DNA of 64,000 bases, taken from assembly GCF_001718835.1 (NCBI RefSeq), contig NZ_CP013442.1, positions 310,001 through 374,000 on the forward strand, in the 5' to 3' direction. The notes under the pieces are model-generated. The model was not told the DNA's origin, did no database searches, and saw only the letters and a list, made by a program, of their open reading frames with translations. Positions 37,381 to 46,406 of this stretch are shown piece after piece. A program made the translations under genes and the position numbers. Each line of letters opens with the position of its first letter. Position 1 is the stretch's first letter. Source of the stretch: Burkholderia cepacia (GTDB lineage: Bacteria > Pseudomonadota > Gammaproteobacteria > Burkholderiales > Burkholderiaceae).

Positions 37381-38112
37381 CTACATATGCCGGAAGCGCC
37401 CCGCATACGCGCGACTGACCGGCAGCACATCGCCGCGGCCGTGCAGATGAATGCGCAGGCGGCCCAGCAGGTCGCGCTCGACGCGATCGATCGCTGCATA
37501 CGCAACGATCACGCCGCGATGCACTTGCGCGAAGTGATCCGGATCGATGCGCGCGCGCAATTCCTTGAGCGGCGTGCGGATCACGTGCCGATCCGTTTGC
37601 GTCACGATTTCCGTGTACTTGTCGAGCGCCTGGAAATACAGCACGTCGTCGACCGATACGAGCCGTGTCGCATCCTTCACGCCCACGGTCAGCCAGCGGA
37701 TCGGAGCCGGCTCCGTCAAGGCCGACCTGTCGGCGGATGCCGACGCGAAGCTTCGCGCGGGCTCGCCGCGCTGCAACCGGGCGATACAGCGCAGCAGCCG
37801 CTCGTCCGTCACCGGCTTCAACAGGTAGTCGACCGCAGCGCGATCGAACGCATCGACCGCGTATTCGTCATGCGCGGTCACGAACACGACGTGCACGTCC
37901 GGCACGATGCTCGCCAGCTTCAGGCCGTCAATGCCCGGCATCCTGATGTCGAGAAACGCGATGTCGGGACGATGCGCGTTGAGCGCGGCGAGCGCATCGA
38001 CGCCGTTGCGCGGCATCGCAACGATGTCGAGCTCGGGCCAGAGTCGGCCGAGACGCGCGGCAAGCGCGTCGGACAGGTTCGGTTCGTCGTCGGCGATGAG
38101 GGCGGTCGGCAT
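37381..38112 (-). CDS. LytTR-family response regulator
   Basis: This 243-residue regulator has a receiver domain (about 1-120, phospho-acceptor in IAFLDIRMPGIDG and DYLLKP near its end). A LytTR DNA-binding domain follows (about 140-240, VSVDDVLYFQALDKYTEI and FAQVHRGVIV). Its start follows the kinase stop by one base (TGA-C-ATG), so the pair is cotranslated. AlgR/LytR-like regulators often control surface or stress genes. The target here is unknown. Confidence 0.92.
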   Translation of the reverse strand: MPTALIADDEPNLSDALAARLGRLWPELDIVAMPRNGVDALAALNAHRPDIAFLDIRMPGIDGLKLASIVPDVHVVFVTAHDEYAVDAFDRAAVDYLLKPVTDERLLRCIARLQRGEPARSFASASADRSALTEPAPIRWLTVGVKDATRLVSVDDVLYFQALDKYTEIVTQTDRHVIRTPLKELRARIDPDHFAQVHRGVIVAYAAIDRVERDLLGRLRIHLHGRGDVLPVSRAYAGRFRHM

Positions 38113-38113
38113 G

Positions 38114-39196
38114 TCAGTCGATCGGAATCAGCAGGGTGGCGGTGACGCCCCGCGTGGCGCCGGGCGTGCCGCCGACCGCCATGCGGCCGCGTTCCCCGTA
38201 GAGACCCTTGACGCGCGCGGCGACGTTCGCCAGCCCGACGCCGCTGTGCAGCGTCGGGCCGCCGTGGCCGAGACCGACGCCGGTGTCGATCACGCTCAGT
38301 TCGAGCCCGTCGCCGCTGCGCTTGCCCACGATGCGGATCTCGCCGCCGTCGAGCGACGGCTCGATCCCGTGCAGCAGCGCATTCTCGACGAGCGGTTGCA
38401 GCAGCAGCGGCGAGAACGCCAGCCCGCGCAGCGGCATCGGCACGTCGATCACATACGCGAGCCGTTCGCCGAGCCGGACCGACGCGACTTTCAGCAGCGC
38501 GTCGACGAGCTCGATTTCGTCGCCGAGCATCGACGTCGCATCGCGCGTGCGCCGCAGGCTCGCACGCAGGTAGCGGTTCAGGCTGTCGAGCATCGTCGAT
38601 GCGCGGGCCGGGTCGCGCTCGATCAGGCTCTGCACGTTCGCGAGCGTATTGAACAGGAAGTGCGGCTCGATCTGCGCCTGCAGCAGCGCCAGGCGCGCGG
38701 CGGTCTCGGCCTGGCGCGCTTCGGCGGCTTCGCGGCGCTCGGTCTCGAGCGTCGCACGCATGCGCGCCGTCTGCATGAACAGGGAAAGAATCGCGTAGGC
38801 TGCGGCCGTGACGGCGAATGACGACGCGTACGCAAGCCAGGTCCGAACGCTCGCGTGCCCGACCAGATGCGGCACGTGGCCGACCGTCGACGCGGCGATT
38901 TCGAACCCGGCGAAGACGCTTGCCGGCACGACGATCAGCAGTTTCGGCAGCGTCGCGAGCCGGCCGCGCGACAGCTTGCCCAGGGCGATGCCGAACAGCG
39001 GCGCGCACAGGCCGATGCCGTTCGCGACCACGAGGTACGGGAGCACGCCTTCATCGCGCCGGCTCGCCCAGAACCCAAGGCCGACCGCGCAATTGAACAG
39101 CACGAGGGCGACGAGCGCCGGCAGCCCGCGCAACGGCGCCGGCGCGGCCGGCTCGGGCGGCCGCCCGGGGAAGATCGAATGGAGCCGGCTGTGCAT
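38114..39196 (-). CDS. LytS/AlgZ-type membrane histidine kinase
   Basis: This 360-residue protein has four predicted membrane helices (about 25-140), then a short coiled linker. The His_kinase domain has the phospho-acceptor motif QIEPHFLFNTLANVQ and an HATPase region (PLVENALLHGIEP, DTGVGLGHGG). This family pairs with LytTR regulators such as the one immediately downstream. No separate sensor domain is present, so the membrane segment likely senses the signal. Confidence 0.92.
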   Translation of the reverse strand: MHSRLHSIFPGRPPEPAAPAPLRGLPALVALVLFNCAVGLGFWASRRDEGVLPYLVVANGIGLCAPLFGIALGKLSRGRLATLPKLLIVVPASVFAGFEIAASTVGHVPHLVGHASVRTWLAYASSFAVTAAAYAILSLFMQTARMRATLETERREAAEARQAETAARLALLQAQIEPHFLFNTLANVQSLIERDPARASTMLDSLNRYLRASLRRTRDATSMLGDEIELVDALLKVASVRLGERLAYVIDVPMPLRGLAFSPLLLQPLVENALLHGIEPSLDGGEIRIVGKRSGDGLELSVIDTGVGLGHGGPTLHSGVGLANVAARVKGLYGERGRMAVGGTPGATRGVTATLLIPID

Positions 39197-39372
39197 GGTG
39201 TCGGACGGGCTGAATGCAATCGAATGCGATACGTAACCTTAACGTCGAACGTGCATGGCCGGCGACGCATGGGACGAACGGCACGCAGACGCGACCAAAT
39301 GCACGACGGGCCGACAGGCGGCGAGATTCCGGTTGCGATCCCCCCGTTCGGCACGCCGTGTCCGCAAACTGC

Positions 39373-39921
39373 CTATTTGGCCGCGGCCTTGGTTGCCTTC
39401 TCGATAAACTCGGCCTTGGCGGCCTTTTTCAAATCCTCCGGAATCGGAGTGGCACGAACCGCCTTGTCCAGTTCCGCGAAACTGGAACCGTAGGCAATCA
39501 GCGCCGGGTACACCCTAAAGAGGCAGTAGTCCGCAAGGCGCTTGAACTCGCGCACGGCGGCGGCCTCATCTCTTTCGAACATGGCGTAGTCGGCGTCCTC
39601 CACCTGTTTCAACTTGATGGCGTACGCATCGGGGTCCACACTCCGAGCCATCGCGTGGAAGAAAGTCTCACGCATGTTGGCTTCAGCCAAGGCCTCGAAT
39701 GCAGTCTCCGCCTGCGGTGTGCTCAAGCCGCCTTTGCGCAGAAGGTCACGGTCGTAGACGTACCAGTTCCGCTCAAAAATGGCTTTCTTGCACGCCACGA
39801 ACCTGGTCTGCCAATCCGCGGTTTCGTATGTTCCAAAGCCCTCTTCCTCATCAGCGGCATTTGCGTGGGGCAGCCCCATCGCCTGCGCAACCATGAGCGC
39901 AGCAAACAGCAATTTCTTCAT
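39373..39921 (-). CDS. Secreted periplasmic protein of unknown function
   Basis: The 182-residue protein has a clear signal peptide (MKKLLFAALMVAQAMG, cleavage near NANA/ANAA-DE). The mature part is helical, with two Cys (VACKKAIFERNWYVYD and ADYCLFRVYPAL). I do not recognise a family. Base use is less GC-rich than the surrounding genes. It stands alone between the LytS-type kinase gene and a divergent small membrane protein gene. Confidence 0.75.
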   Translation of the reverse strand: MKKLLFAALMVAQAMGLPHANAADEEEGFGTYETADWQTRFVACKKAIFERNWYVYDRDLLRKGGLSTPQAETAFEALAEANMRETFFHAMARSVDPDAYAIKLKQVEDADYAMFERDEAAAVREFKRLADYCLFRVYPALIAYGSSFAELDKAVRATPIPEDLKKAAKAEFIEKATKAAAK

Positions 39922-40117
39922 TACGTGCGGATAAATTCGTCTTGTTTCCAGAGCTGAACGGCCCCTGACAGCGCACCCGGTTCGCAAGAGGCGCCCGCAC
40001 GTTCGTCGGATGCGGCTGCCGTTCATCGCGCCGAACCCGCGCTTCGTCGCAAAGCGCGGCAGGCGCGCCCTCGGGTCGATATCGTGCGTACGTCACCACC
40101 CATCCCTGGCGCCGACC

Positions 40118-40657
40118 ATGCAACCGTTCCTTTCAGTGCCGAGCTACGTCTATCTCTTGTTCTGCGCGCTAGTGTATCTCGGCGTGAAGCGCTGCTTCCC
40201 GCGCGAAGCATCCCCTGCGAGAACGCTGCTGTTTCCCGTCGCGTTCGCGATGCTGGGCGTCACGAGCCTCAGGGCCCTGTTTCCGGGAGCGGGCTCCGGC
40301 GCCGGCACCGTCGCACTCGCCGCCCTTTCCGTCGGCGCCGCGTTCGGCTGGCTGCACGCGCGCCGCTGGCGGCTCGAATTCGCGGATCGCCCGGCGGGCT
40401 TGCTCGTGCGCCTGCCGGGCGACGCGAGCCTGGTCGCGACGTTGATGCTCACGTTCGCGGCCGAAACGTACCTGCACTACGCTGTCGCGTCCGAACAGCC
40501 TTGGGCAGCGACGACCGGTTTCGCGCTCGCCGCGTTCGCCGTCTGGGGCCTGCTCGTCGGCATGCCGCTCGGCCGCGCGCTCAACGTCGTCGTGCGCGCG
40601 ATGCGATACGCGAACGGCGCGCGCAATCAGGACGGAACCTTCACGCGCGACGCCTGA
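40118..40657 (+). CDS. Small polytopic membrane protein of unknown function
   Basis: This 179-residue protein starts MQPFLSVPSYVYLLFCALVY and shows about five membrane segments with a short basic segment ARRWRLEF between them. It resembles conserved Burkholderia membrane proteins without assigned function (a DUF6622-like pattern). The ATG at 40118 begins at the first helix. Upstream in-frame codons to 40010 look non-coding. Confidence 0.75.
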   Translation: MQPFLSVPSYVYLLFCALVYLGVKRCFPREASPARTLLFPVAFAMLGVTSLRALFPGAGSGAGTVALAALSVGAAFGWLHARRWRLEFADRPAGLLVRLPGDASLVATLMLTFAAETYLHYAVASEQPWAATTGFALAAFAVWGLLVGMPLGRALNVVVRAMRYANGARNQDGTFTRDA

Positions 40658-40693
40658 AGCCGCGGCCGGTTTGCCGAGGCCGTCCGCCCCCCG

Positions 40694-41569
40694 TCACTCG
40701 AGTCCCTTCAACGCCTGCAAGCCGTCCGGCAGCTTCGCATCCGGAAACTGCGTCGACAGCGACGTATCCCGCCAGCGCGCCGCCTCGTCCGCGCGCTGCG
40801 CTTCGGCCTGCTCGCAGACGAACACCGCATCGCCGCCCAGCAACAGCCGCATCGGCACGTCGTCGCGACGCGACAGCTCGACGATCAGCGCGGCGATCCG
40901 CGCCGGATCGCCGACCTCGTGGCCGCCATACGCGCCGAGCAAGTCGAGCATGCGCCCGACCGACGGCTGGTAGTCCGGCAGCATGCCGTCGACGCCGCGC
41001 TTCGCCTCGGCGGCCCAGTCGGTGCGCATCCCGCCCGGCTCGAGCGTGCACACGCGCACGCCGAACGGCGCGACCTCCTTCGCCAGCACGTCGCTGAATC
41101 CGCCGACCGCCCATTTCGCCGCCTGATACGCGGACAGGCCGGGCGTCGACGTCCGCCCGCCCACCGACGACACCTGGAAGATATGGCCGGCGCGCTGCGC
41201 GCGCATCGTCGGCAGCACCGCGCGCGTCACGTTCACCACGCCGAACAGGTTCGTCTCGATCTGCGCGCGGAAATCGTCGGCGCTCATCTGCTCGAACGGC
41301 GCCGTATGGCCGTAGCCCGCGTTGTTGACCAGCACGTCGATGCGCCCGAATGCGTCGCGCGCGGCAGCCACGGCACGGGTCGCCGCCGCTGCATCGGTGA
41401 CGTCGAGCGCGACCGGCAGCAGCCGGTCGCCGTAACGCCCGGCCAGATCCGCGAGCCGCGCGGGATCGCGCGCACCGGCCACGAGCCGGTCGCCCGCCGC
41501 GAGCACCGCCTCCGAAATCGACCGCCCCAGGCCGCGTGCGGCCCCTGTTACCAACCACACTTTCGACAT
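40694..41569 (-). CDS. SDR-family oxidoreductase
   Basis: The 291-residue protein has the SDR cofactor loop TGAARGLG, NNAG, the Ser of QVSSVGG and catalytic YQAAK. A longer C-terminal part is typical of the 'classical-like' SDRs often paired with TetR regulators. GGAG precedes the ATG at 41569. It lies downstream of a TetR gene on the same strand, with a matching operator at 41602-41619 between them, so it is very likely repressed by that protein. Confidence 0.9.
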   Translation of the reverse strand: MSKVWLVTGAARGLGRSISEAVLAAGDRLVAGARDPARLADLAGRYGDRLLPVALDVTDAAAATRAVAAARDAFGRIDVLVNNAGYGHTAPFEQMSADDFRAQIETNLFGVVNVTRAVLPTMRAQRAGHIFQVSSVGGRTSTPGLSAYQAAKWAVGGFSDVLAKEVAPFGVRVCTLEPGGMRTDWAAEAKRGVDGMLPDYQPSVGRMLDLLGAYGGHEVGDPARIAALIVELSRRDDVPMRLLLGGDAVFVCEQAEAQRADEAARWRDTSLSTQFPDAKLPDGLQALKGLE

Positions 41570-41601
41570 GTTCCACTCCTCGAGAATGACATTACACAAA
41601 A

Positions 41602-41619
41602 TGAATGATTACTCACTCA
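41602..41619. promoter_or_regulatory. TetR operator in front of the SDR gene
   Basis: The 18-mer fits TGAnTGA-N4-TCAnTCA (TGAATGATTACTCACTCA). The same pattern occurs at 42261-42278 in front of the TetR gene and I noticed it nowhere else in this region. It lies 33 bases upstream of the SDR start. Confidence 0.7.
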
Positions 41620-41664
41620 TCAATAAAGACGATGCGTCGATGATTCGTCCGACGCAGCGCACGT

Positions 41665-42243
41665 TCACAGCGTGTGCAACACCGCCCACAGCGCCCGAAA
41701 GCCGGCTTCGCGGTAGGCATCGGCCCGCGCCGGATCGCGCGCGACCGATTCCATCGTCGTTTCCGCGATCGACGTGAACAACGCGCCGCAGAACGCGAGT
41801 GCCTCGTCGGGCCGCAATGTGCCCGATGCGGCGATCCGCTCGCGCAGCACCGCCCGGATCGGACCGAATCCTTCCGCGCCCGCGTCGCGATGCGCGTCGT
41901 CGATGCGTCCGCTGACCTCGAGCTGCCGCAGCGCGCGCCGCCCGTCCGGATTCGCGACGCCCCACGACACGTAGCCGTTCCACGCGTGGCGCATCGCCGG
42001 CTCGGCGGGGCCGTCCTCCGGGAAGTCCGTCATCATCGCGCGCCGCAGGTCGGCCTTCAGATGCAGATACAGCGCGTTCAGCAGCGCATCCTTGGTGTCG
42101 AAATACGTGAACACCGTCCCCTCGGCCACGCCCGCGAGCCGCGCAATGCGCGCGGTGGTCGCGGCCGCGCCGTGTTCGGCGAGCGCGCCGGCCGCCGCGG
42201 CGAGAATCGCTTCGTGCTTGTCGAGACTGCGGGGTCGTGCCAA
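41665..42243 (-). CDS. TetR-family transcriptional repressor
   Basis: This 192-residue protein has an N-terminal TetR HTH (RIARLAGVAEGTVFTYFDTKDAL) and a helical effector domain ending LWAVLHTL. The start is a TTG at 42243 with AAGGCGG about 7 bases upstream. Matching palindromes lie just upstream of its own start and between it and the SDR gene. It should repress both until a ligand, perhaps the SDR substrate, releases it. Confidence 0.9.
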   Translation of the reverse strand: MARPRSLDKHEAILAAAAGALAEHGAAATTARIARLAGVAEGTVFTYFDTKDALLNALYLHLKADLRRAMMTDFPEDGPAEPAMRHAWNGYVSWGVANPDGRRALRQLEVSGRIDDAHRDAGAEGFGPIRAVLRERIAASGTLRPDEALAFCGALFTSIAETTMESVARDPARADAYREAGFRALWAVLHTL

Positions 42244-42260
42244 GATTTTGCCGCCTTAAA

Positions 42261-42278
42261 TGAGTGATTGCTCAATCA
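42261..42278. promoter_or_regulatory. TetR operator in front of the tetR gene
   Basis: The 18-mer TGAGTGATTGCTCAATCA follows the same TGAnTGA-N4-TCAnTCA pattern as the site at 41602-41619. It starts 18 bases upstream of the TTG start and suggests autoregulation. Confidence 0.7.
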
Positions 42279-42334
42279 TAGCCGAGTCTGCCGGATTTTG
42301 CATAGCGGGACAGTTGAATGCTTCTTACCAGCCC

Positions 42335-42688
42335 CTAGTCCCGCTTCCACCATCCCCGCTTCATTGCTTCCTCCAGCATCCCGAGAGTAAGCGAGCGCCC
42401 AGCCAGGGACTCCCGCGCCTTCGTGCTGAACGGCGACTTCAACACGGCCAGCACTACATCGCGCTTTCGCATGTTCGCAGACGGGACGTAGTAGGCAACG
42501 TCGAAGTCTTCGAGGTCTACTTGAAAACGTTCTGCCCACATTTGCATAACGTTCACGATTTTTGGTGGTTCCCAATCGAGATCGTGATACAGGTCCATAT
42601 CAGGAGTCAGTTGTTCGTCAAGGCCGAACACCCCCGGTGCGCGGACTTCTCGTATAAATTGCTGGAGTTGGAACCAGGTGTCGCTCAT
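42335..42688 (-). CDS. DUF1493-family small acidic protein
   Basis: The 117-residue protein matches DUF1493 by pattern: an early DMDLYHDLDWEPPKIVNVM segment reminiscent of acyl-carrier-like folds, then MWAERFQVDLEDFDVAYYVP. Its role is not established. Its start overlaps the stop of the preceding STM2901-type gene (TAATG at 42686-42690), so the two are coupled. Both have lower GC and more mixed codons than the flanking genes, which suggests a transferred pair. Confidence 0.8.
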   Translation of the reverse strand: MSDTWFQLQQFIREVRAPGVFGLDEQLTPDMDLYHDLDWEPPKIVNVMQMWAERFQVDLEDFDVAYYVPSANMRKRDVVLAVLKSPFSTKARESLAGRSLTLGMLEEAMKRGWWKRD

Positions 42689-43119
42689 TAGAGACGGTCC
42701 TCTGGCTTCACATAACGGTTGTATGCCAAAACTGTTTTATATCCGATGGTCGCCACGTCAGCAGCAGTAATCATCCAACCAACTCCGGGGATGGCCCGTC
42801 CGACGAACACACCGATATGATTGGTCATTTTCACTCGCAGCAGGACCACACTGGTCCAAGACGTGAATGTCGGTAAGATTCGATGCTTTATCTCATAGGG
42901 CAGCAGCGAGCGAGAGAGCTTCGATGCAGCCGAGGTTCCCTTTACTGCGCCGGCAAATTTACCTCGTGTGGAAAGAAACCGCGAGCCTGCAAGGATCATC
43001 GCAACACCGACCGCGTCGCTGATTCCTAGCTCATTCATCGTTTCATCCACTGCGATCAAAAAGAACAACTCCACGGGAGTGAGGTTCTCGTGTATCCCGT
43101 ACGTATATGTATTCGACAT
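42688..43119 (-). CDS. STM2901-family protein
   Basis: I take the ATG at 43119 (MSNTYTYGIHENLTPVELF), giving 143 residues. The open frame continues upstream but that part looks non-coding. The protein has a predicted amphipathic N-terminus and a C-terminal hydrophobic stretch (GVFVGRAIPGVGWMITAADVA). It resembles the STM2901 family from Salmonella, usually found beside DUF1493 proteins as here. The function is not known; the constant pairing suggests a two-protein module, possibly an effector/immunity or carrier system. Confidence 0.72.
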   Translation of the reverse strand: MSNTYTYGIHENLTPVELFFLIAVDETMNELGISDAVGVAMILAGSRFLSTRGKFAGAVKGTSAASKLSRSLLPYEIKHRILPTFTSWTSVVLLRVKMTNHIGVFVGRAIPGVGWMITAADVATIGYKTVLAYNRYVKPEDRL

Positions 43120-43469
43120 ATCATCGTATAAATGTAATGAAATAGAAAGGGTATCGTTAGCAAGCCGACCCTGCAATCGGAGTCGTTTTGATCGCACGTT
43201 GATCCGGTCAGGGAAACTCTGCGCGATTCGCACACAGATGTGGTTGCAGCGAATCGTCGAGCCTGGAGTCGACCACGGTTTCGCGGACACCCATCCTTGG
43301 GAACTGAGAGGTGCCTGCCAGGAAGCACCTGCCTCGTCGAGGGCGTCGCGCGCCGAAGGCGAGCGCGCACGCGATTCGGCAAAACCGTGCACTATTAGGG
43401 TTTTGCCGTACCGGCGCCCGGCGCCTTCGACGTTCGTTCCACGCTCACCGTTTCAGACGCGAACCTCCC
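43120..43469. other. Divergent control region between the STM2901-type gene and zwf
   Basis: About 350 bases without a supported gene. The left part is AT-rich, near the STM2901-type start, and probably holds its promoter. The right part becomes GC-rich before zwf. I saw no FNR-like box upstream of zwf. Confidence 0.45.
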
Positions 43470-44945
43470 ATGACGAATCAGCCTACCCAGACCGCGGCCG
43501 ACCGGCCGGTCGACATGATCATCTTCGGCGGCGGCGGCGACCTGGCCGCCCGCAAGCTGTTGCCCGCGCTGTACATGGCGCACCTGCACTGCAACCTTCC
43601 GCCCGAGACGCGCATCATCGCGGTCGGCCGCCGCGACTGGGGCATCGACGGCTATCGCAAGTTCATGGACGAGCAGTCGCGCCCGTTCATCGACGAAAAG
43701 GCGTTCGACCCGCAGGCGTGGCATCGCTTCCTCGACCTGTTCCGCTACGTGCTGATCGACGTGCACGATGCGGCCGACTACGCGCGCCTCACGGAAGCAA
43801 CCCGCCGCGACGCGATTCGCGTGTTCTACCTGTCGACGTCGCCGGAGCTGTTCACGACGATCTGCGACAACCTCTCGTCGGCCGACCTCGTCGACGCCCG
43901 CTCGCGGGTCGTGCTGGAGAAGCCCCTCGGTCATGATCTGGCATCCGCGAAGGCGATCAACGATGCGGTCGGCAAGCACTTCGAGGAATCGCAGATCTAC
44001 CGGATCGACCATTATCTCGGCAAGGAAACCGTGCAGAACCTGATGGTGCTGCGCTTCGGCAACCCGATCTTCGGGCCGCTGTGGCAGGCGCCGAGCATCC
44101 GCAGCGTGCAGATCACGGTGGCGGAGACGGTGGGCGTCGGCAGCCGCGCGGGCTTCTACGACCATACCGGCGCGCTGCGCGACATGGTGCAGAACCACCT
44201 GCTGCAGCTGCTGTGCATCGTCGCGATGGAACCGCCCGTGTCGCTCGACCCGGACGCGGTGCGCGACGAGAAGCTGAAGGTGCTGCGCTCGCTGCGGCCG
44301 ATGGCGGTCGCCGACGTCGCGCGCGACACGGTGCGCGGCCAGTACACGGCCGGTGCGGTCGACGGCCAGCCGGTGAAGGGCTACCTCGAGGAAGACAACG
44401 TGCCGGCCGACAGCCGCGCGGAAACCTTCGTCGCGCTGCGGGCGCACATCAACAACTGGCGCTGGGCGAACGTGCCGTTCTTCCTGCGCACCGGCAAGCG
44501 GCTGCAGCGCCGCCAGTCGGAAATCGTGATCGAGTTCGCGGACATGCCGTTCTCGATCATCCCGACCGGCCCGCGCCACTACAGCAACCGCCTCGTGATC
44601 CAGCTGCAGCCGGAAGAGTCGATCCAGCTGCAGATGCTCGCGAAGGAACCGGGCAGCGGGATGAACATGGTGCCCGTGAGCCTGAACCTCGACCTGCAGC
44701 AGGCGATTCCGGAGCGTCGTGCGGAAGCATACGAACGGCTGCTGATCGACGTGATCCGCGGCCGCCTCACGCACTTCATGCGGCGCGACGAGCTCGAAGC
44801 CGCCTGGTCGTGGGTCGAACCGATCCTCGACGGCTGGAAGCAGCTCGGCGACCGCCCGCGCCTGTACACGGCCGGCACGTTCGGGCCTGCGGCTTCGTCG
44901 GCGCTGCTCGCGCGCAACAACATGTCGTGGTCCGAGGAAGCCTGA
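43470..44945 (+). CDS. zwf: Glucose-6-phosphate 1-dehydrogenase
   Basis: The 491-residue enzyme oxidises glucose 6-phosphate to 6-phosphogluconolactone with NADP+ (or NAD+), feeding the Entner-Doudoroff and pentose pathways. Visible marks are the nucleotide-binding FGGGGDLAARK, a diverged form of the usual GASGDLA motif. The substrate/catalytic signature RIDHYLGKETVQN is intact. Length is normal. The ATG at 43470 fits the domain start. This may be a second zwf copy, located with low-oxygen and PHA genes where extra NADPH could serve PhaB. Confidence 0.95.
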   Translation: MTNQPTQTAADRPVDMIIFGGGGDLAARKLLPALYMAHLHCNLPPETRIIAVGRRDWGIDGYRKFMDEQSRPFIDEKAFDPQAWHRFLDLFRYVLIDVHDAADYARLTEATRRDAIRVFYLSTSPELFTTICDNLSSADLVDARSRVVLEKPLGHDLASAKAINDAVGKHFEESQIYRIDHYLGKETVQNLMVLRFGNPIFGPLWQAPSIRSVQITVAETVGVGSRAGFYDHTGALRDMVQNHLLQLLCIVAMEPPVSLDPDAVRDEKLKVLRSLRPMAVADVARDTVRGQYTAGAVDGQPVKGYLEEDNVPADSRAETFVALRAHINNWRWANVPFFLRTGKRLQRRQSEIVIEFADMPFSIIPTGPRHYSNRLVIQLQPEESIQLQMLAKEPGSGMNMVPVSLNLDLQQAIPERRAEAYERLLIDVIRGRLTHFMRRDELEAAWSWVEPILDGWKQLGDRPRLYTAGTFGPAASSALLARNNMSWSEEA

Positions 44946-45288
44946 CCTGAACGACGGCGGCCAGCCGCGCGGCGATCGCCACGTTGCCGAACAACGCCCC
45001 GCCCGCATGGAACGGCCGCAGGCCGAGCTGCAGCACCGGCAACGTGTCGGGCGTCGACGCCGGCTTCAACGGTTCGCTGATTTGCCAGCTCGTCGCGCTG
45101 GAGCTGCTCGCATCGGAAAGTCGCCGGGCCCATCTGACGGAAAGCGGACGCTCGATGCTGGAGACGATCGACCGTCGTCGTTGACGTTTCCGCGTCTGGG
45201 AGCCGGGGCGCATGCGCGGTTCGTCTTCGCTGCGTTTACGTGACGATGCCGAACGCCAGTCGTTCGCAACGTTTAAACAGCGGATACA
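44946..45288. other. Intergenic region with a possible decayed reading frame
   Basis: No gene is supported. A plus-strand frame (44984-45184) ends LICQLVALELL...LTESGRSMLETIDRRR, faintly like the tail of a winged-helix regulator, but it lacks a ribosome-binding site and an N-terminal domain. The genes on both sides converge here. Confidence 0.4.
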
Positions 45289-45963
45289 TCACGATCCCCC
45301 CTTTTGTTGATGCTCTGCATGGCCGCCGAGCCAGCGGACGAACCATGCGGCGGCGAGCCGCGCGACCGCGTCGAGCGCACCGGGCTCCTCGAACAGGTGA
45401 GTTGCGCCCGGCACGATTTCGATCACCGTTTCGCACGTCAGCCGCGCGGCCGCCAGCCGGTTGAGACGCAGCACCTGATCGTCTCGCGCACCGACGATCA
45501 GCAGCGTCGGCGCGGCCACGCGCTCGAGCGCATCGCCGGCCAGGTCGGGGCGGCCTCCGCGCGACACGACGGCGCCGACGGCAGGTTCGCGCGCGGCCGC
45601 GACGAGGGCGGCGGCCGCGCCCGTGCTCGCGCCGAACAGGCCGAGCGGCAGCGGCCGGCATTCCGGCAGCGCGCGTATCCACGCAATCGCTGCGCACAGT
45701 CGACGGGCGAGCAGATCGACGTCGAAGCGATAGAGCGCCGTGACGCAGTCGACCTGCTCTTCGTCGCGATCGAGCAGATCGAACAGCAGCGTCGCGAGTC
45801 CGGCCTTCACCAGCGTCTGCGCGACGGCGCGGTTGCGCGGGCTGAGGCGGCTGCTGCCGCTGCCGTGCGCGAACACGACGACGCCGCGCGCGCCCTGCGG
45901 CAACGTCAGCACGCCGTCGAGCCGGGTCCGGTCGATCGGGATCGCGATCTCGCGTGCCTGCAT
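45289..45963 (-). CDS. Alpha/beta hydrolase, dienelactone-hydrolase type
   Basis: This 224-residue protein has an alpha/beta hydrolase fold. It contains the oxyanion region VVVFAHGSGSSRLS, a nucleophile elbow GLFGASTGAAAA (Ser), a late Asp (VGARDDQVL) and the His of PGATHLFEEPGAL. The substrate is unknown. Such hydrolases often sit with phosphoribosyltransferases in stress islands, though none is seen here. GAGGTG precedes the ATG at 45963. An FNR-like box lies about 180 bases upstream. Confidence 0.85.
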   Translation of the reverse strand: MQAREIAIPIDRTRLDGVLTLPQGARGVVVFAHGSGSSRLSPRNRAVAQTLVKAGLATLLFDLLDRDEEQVDCVTALYRFDVDLLARRLCAAIAWIRALPECRPLPLGLFGASTGAAAALVAAAREPAVGAVVSRGGRPDLAGDALERVAAPTLLIVGARDDQVLRLNRLAAARLTCETVIEIVPGATHLFEEPGALDAVARLAAAWFVRWLGGHAEHQQKGGS

Positions 45964-46139
45964 GTCACACCTCGCTTGCCGCGCACCGCGCCGGCTACGC
46001 GACCTTCCCCCGGCGGCCGCTTCACGCACGCGTGGCGTCTGTCCCGCGCCCCTTCGCCATTCGGCATCGGTCTTCGCGATCGTTCGTCCGCGGCTGCCGT
46101 CGATACATTTCACGGTACGTCGTGCGAATCGGGGCGAAA

Positions 46140-46153
46140 TTGATCCAGGTCAG
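46140..46153. promoter_or_regulatory. FNR-like box upstream of the alpha/beta hydrolase gene
   Basis: TTGATCCAGGTCAG fits TTGAT-N4-(A/G)TCA(A/G). The 443-base gap between the hydrolase start and the upstream dehydrogenase stop (45964-46406) otherwise holds only a GC hairpin and no gene. The distance to the hydrolase start (177 bases) is longer than at the other boxes. Confidence 0.5.
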
Positions 46154-46365
46154 CCGCGGACAGGCGCGTTGCGCGCGCACGCACGTAGGCAGGCGCGCGC
46201 CGACCGCTTTCGTCTGGTGATACGGATCGACCGCGCAGCCGCCCGGCCATCAGAGGGCCGTCATTCAGGAGACTGAATGGTCCGCAAGCAATCCCGGCTC
46301 GAACTCCCGGCGATCTGCGTGTTCGCCGTGCACGAGGCGACCCTGAATAACAGGTCGCACGCGAA

Positions 46366-46401
46366 CGGCGGGCCGGCGCCGCAATCGCGGCGCGCCCGCC
46401 G
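46366..46401 (-). terminator. GC hairpin after the zinc alcohol dehydrogenase gene
   Basis: Two arms (46366-46382 and 46387-46401) pair over about 15 bp with a 2-base bulge and an AATC loop, starting 6 bases past the dehydrogenase stop. No T-run follows. Confidence 0.45.
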
Positions 46402-46406
46402 GCCGC

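Noticed and set aside
42689..43392. Longer N-terminal form of the STM2901-type protein starting near 43392
   Set aside because: The extra segment is non-hydrophobic, Ser/Arg-rich and unlike the family, and the ATG at 43119 fits the domain start.
44984..45184. Short frame with a faint winged-helix tail
   Set aside because: Too short and without an upstream domain or ribosome-binding site.
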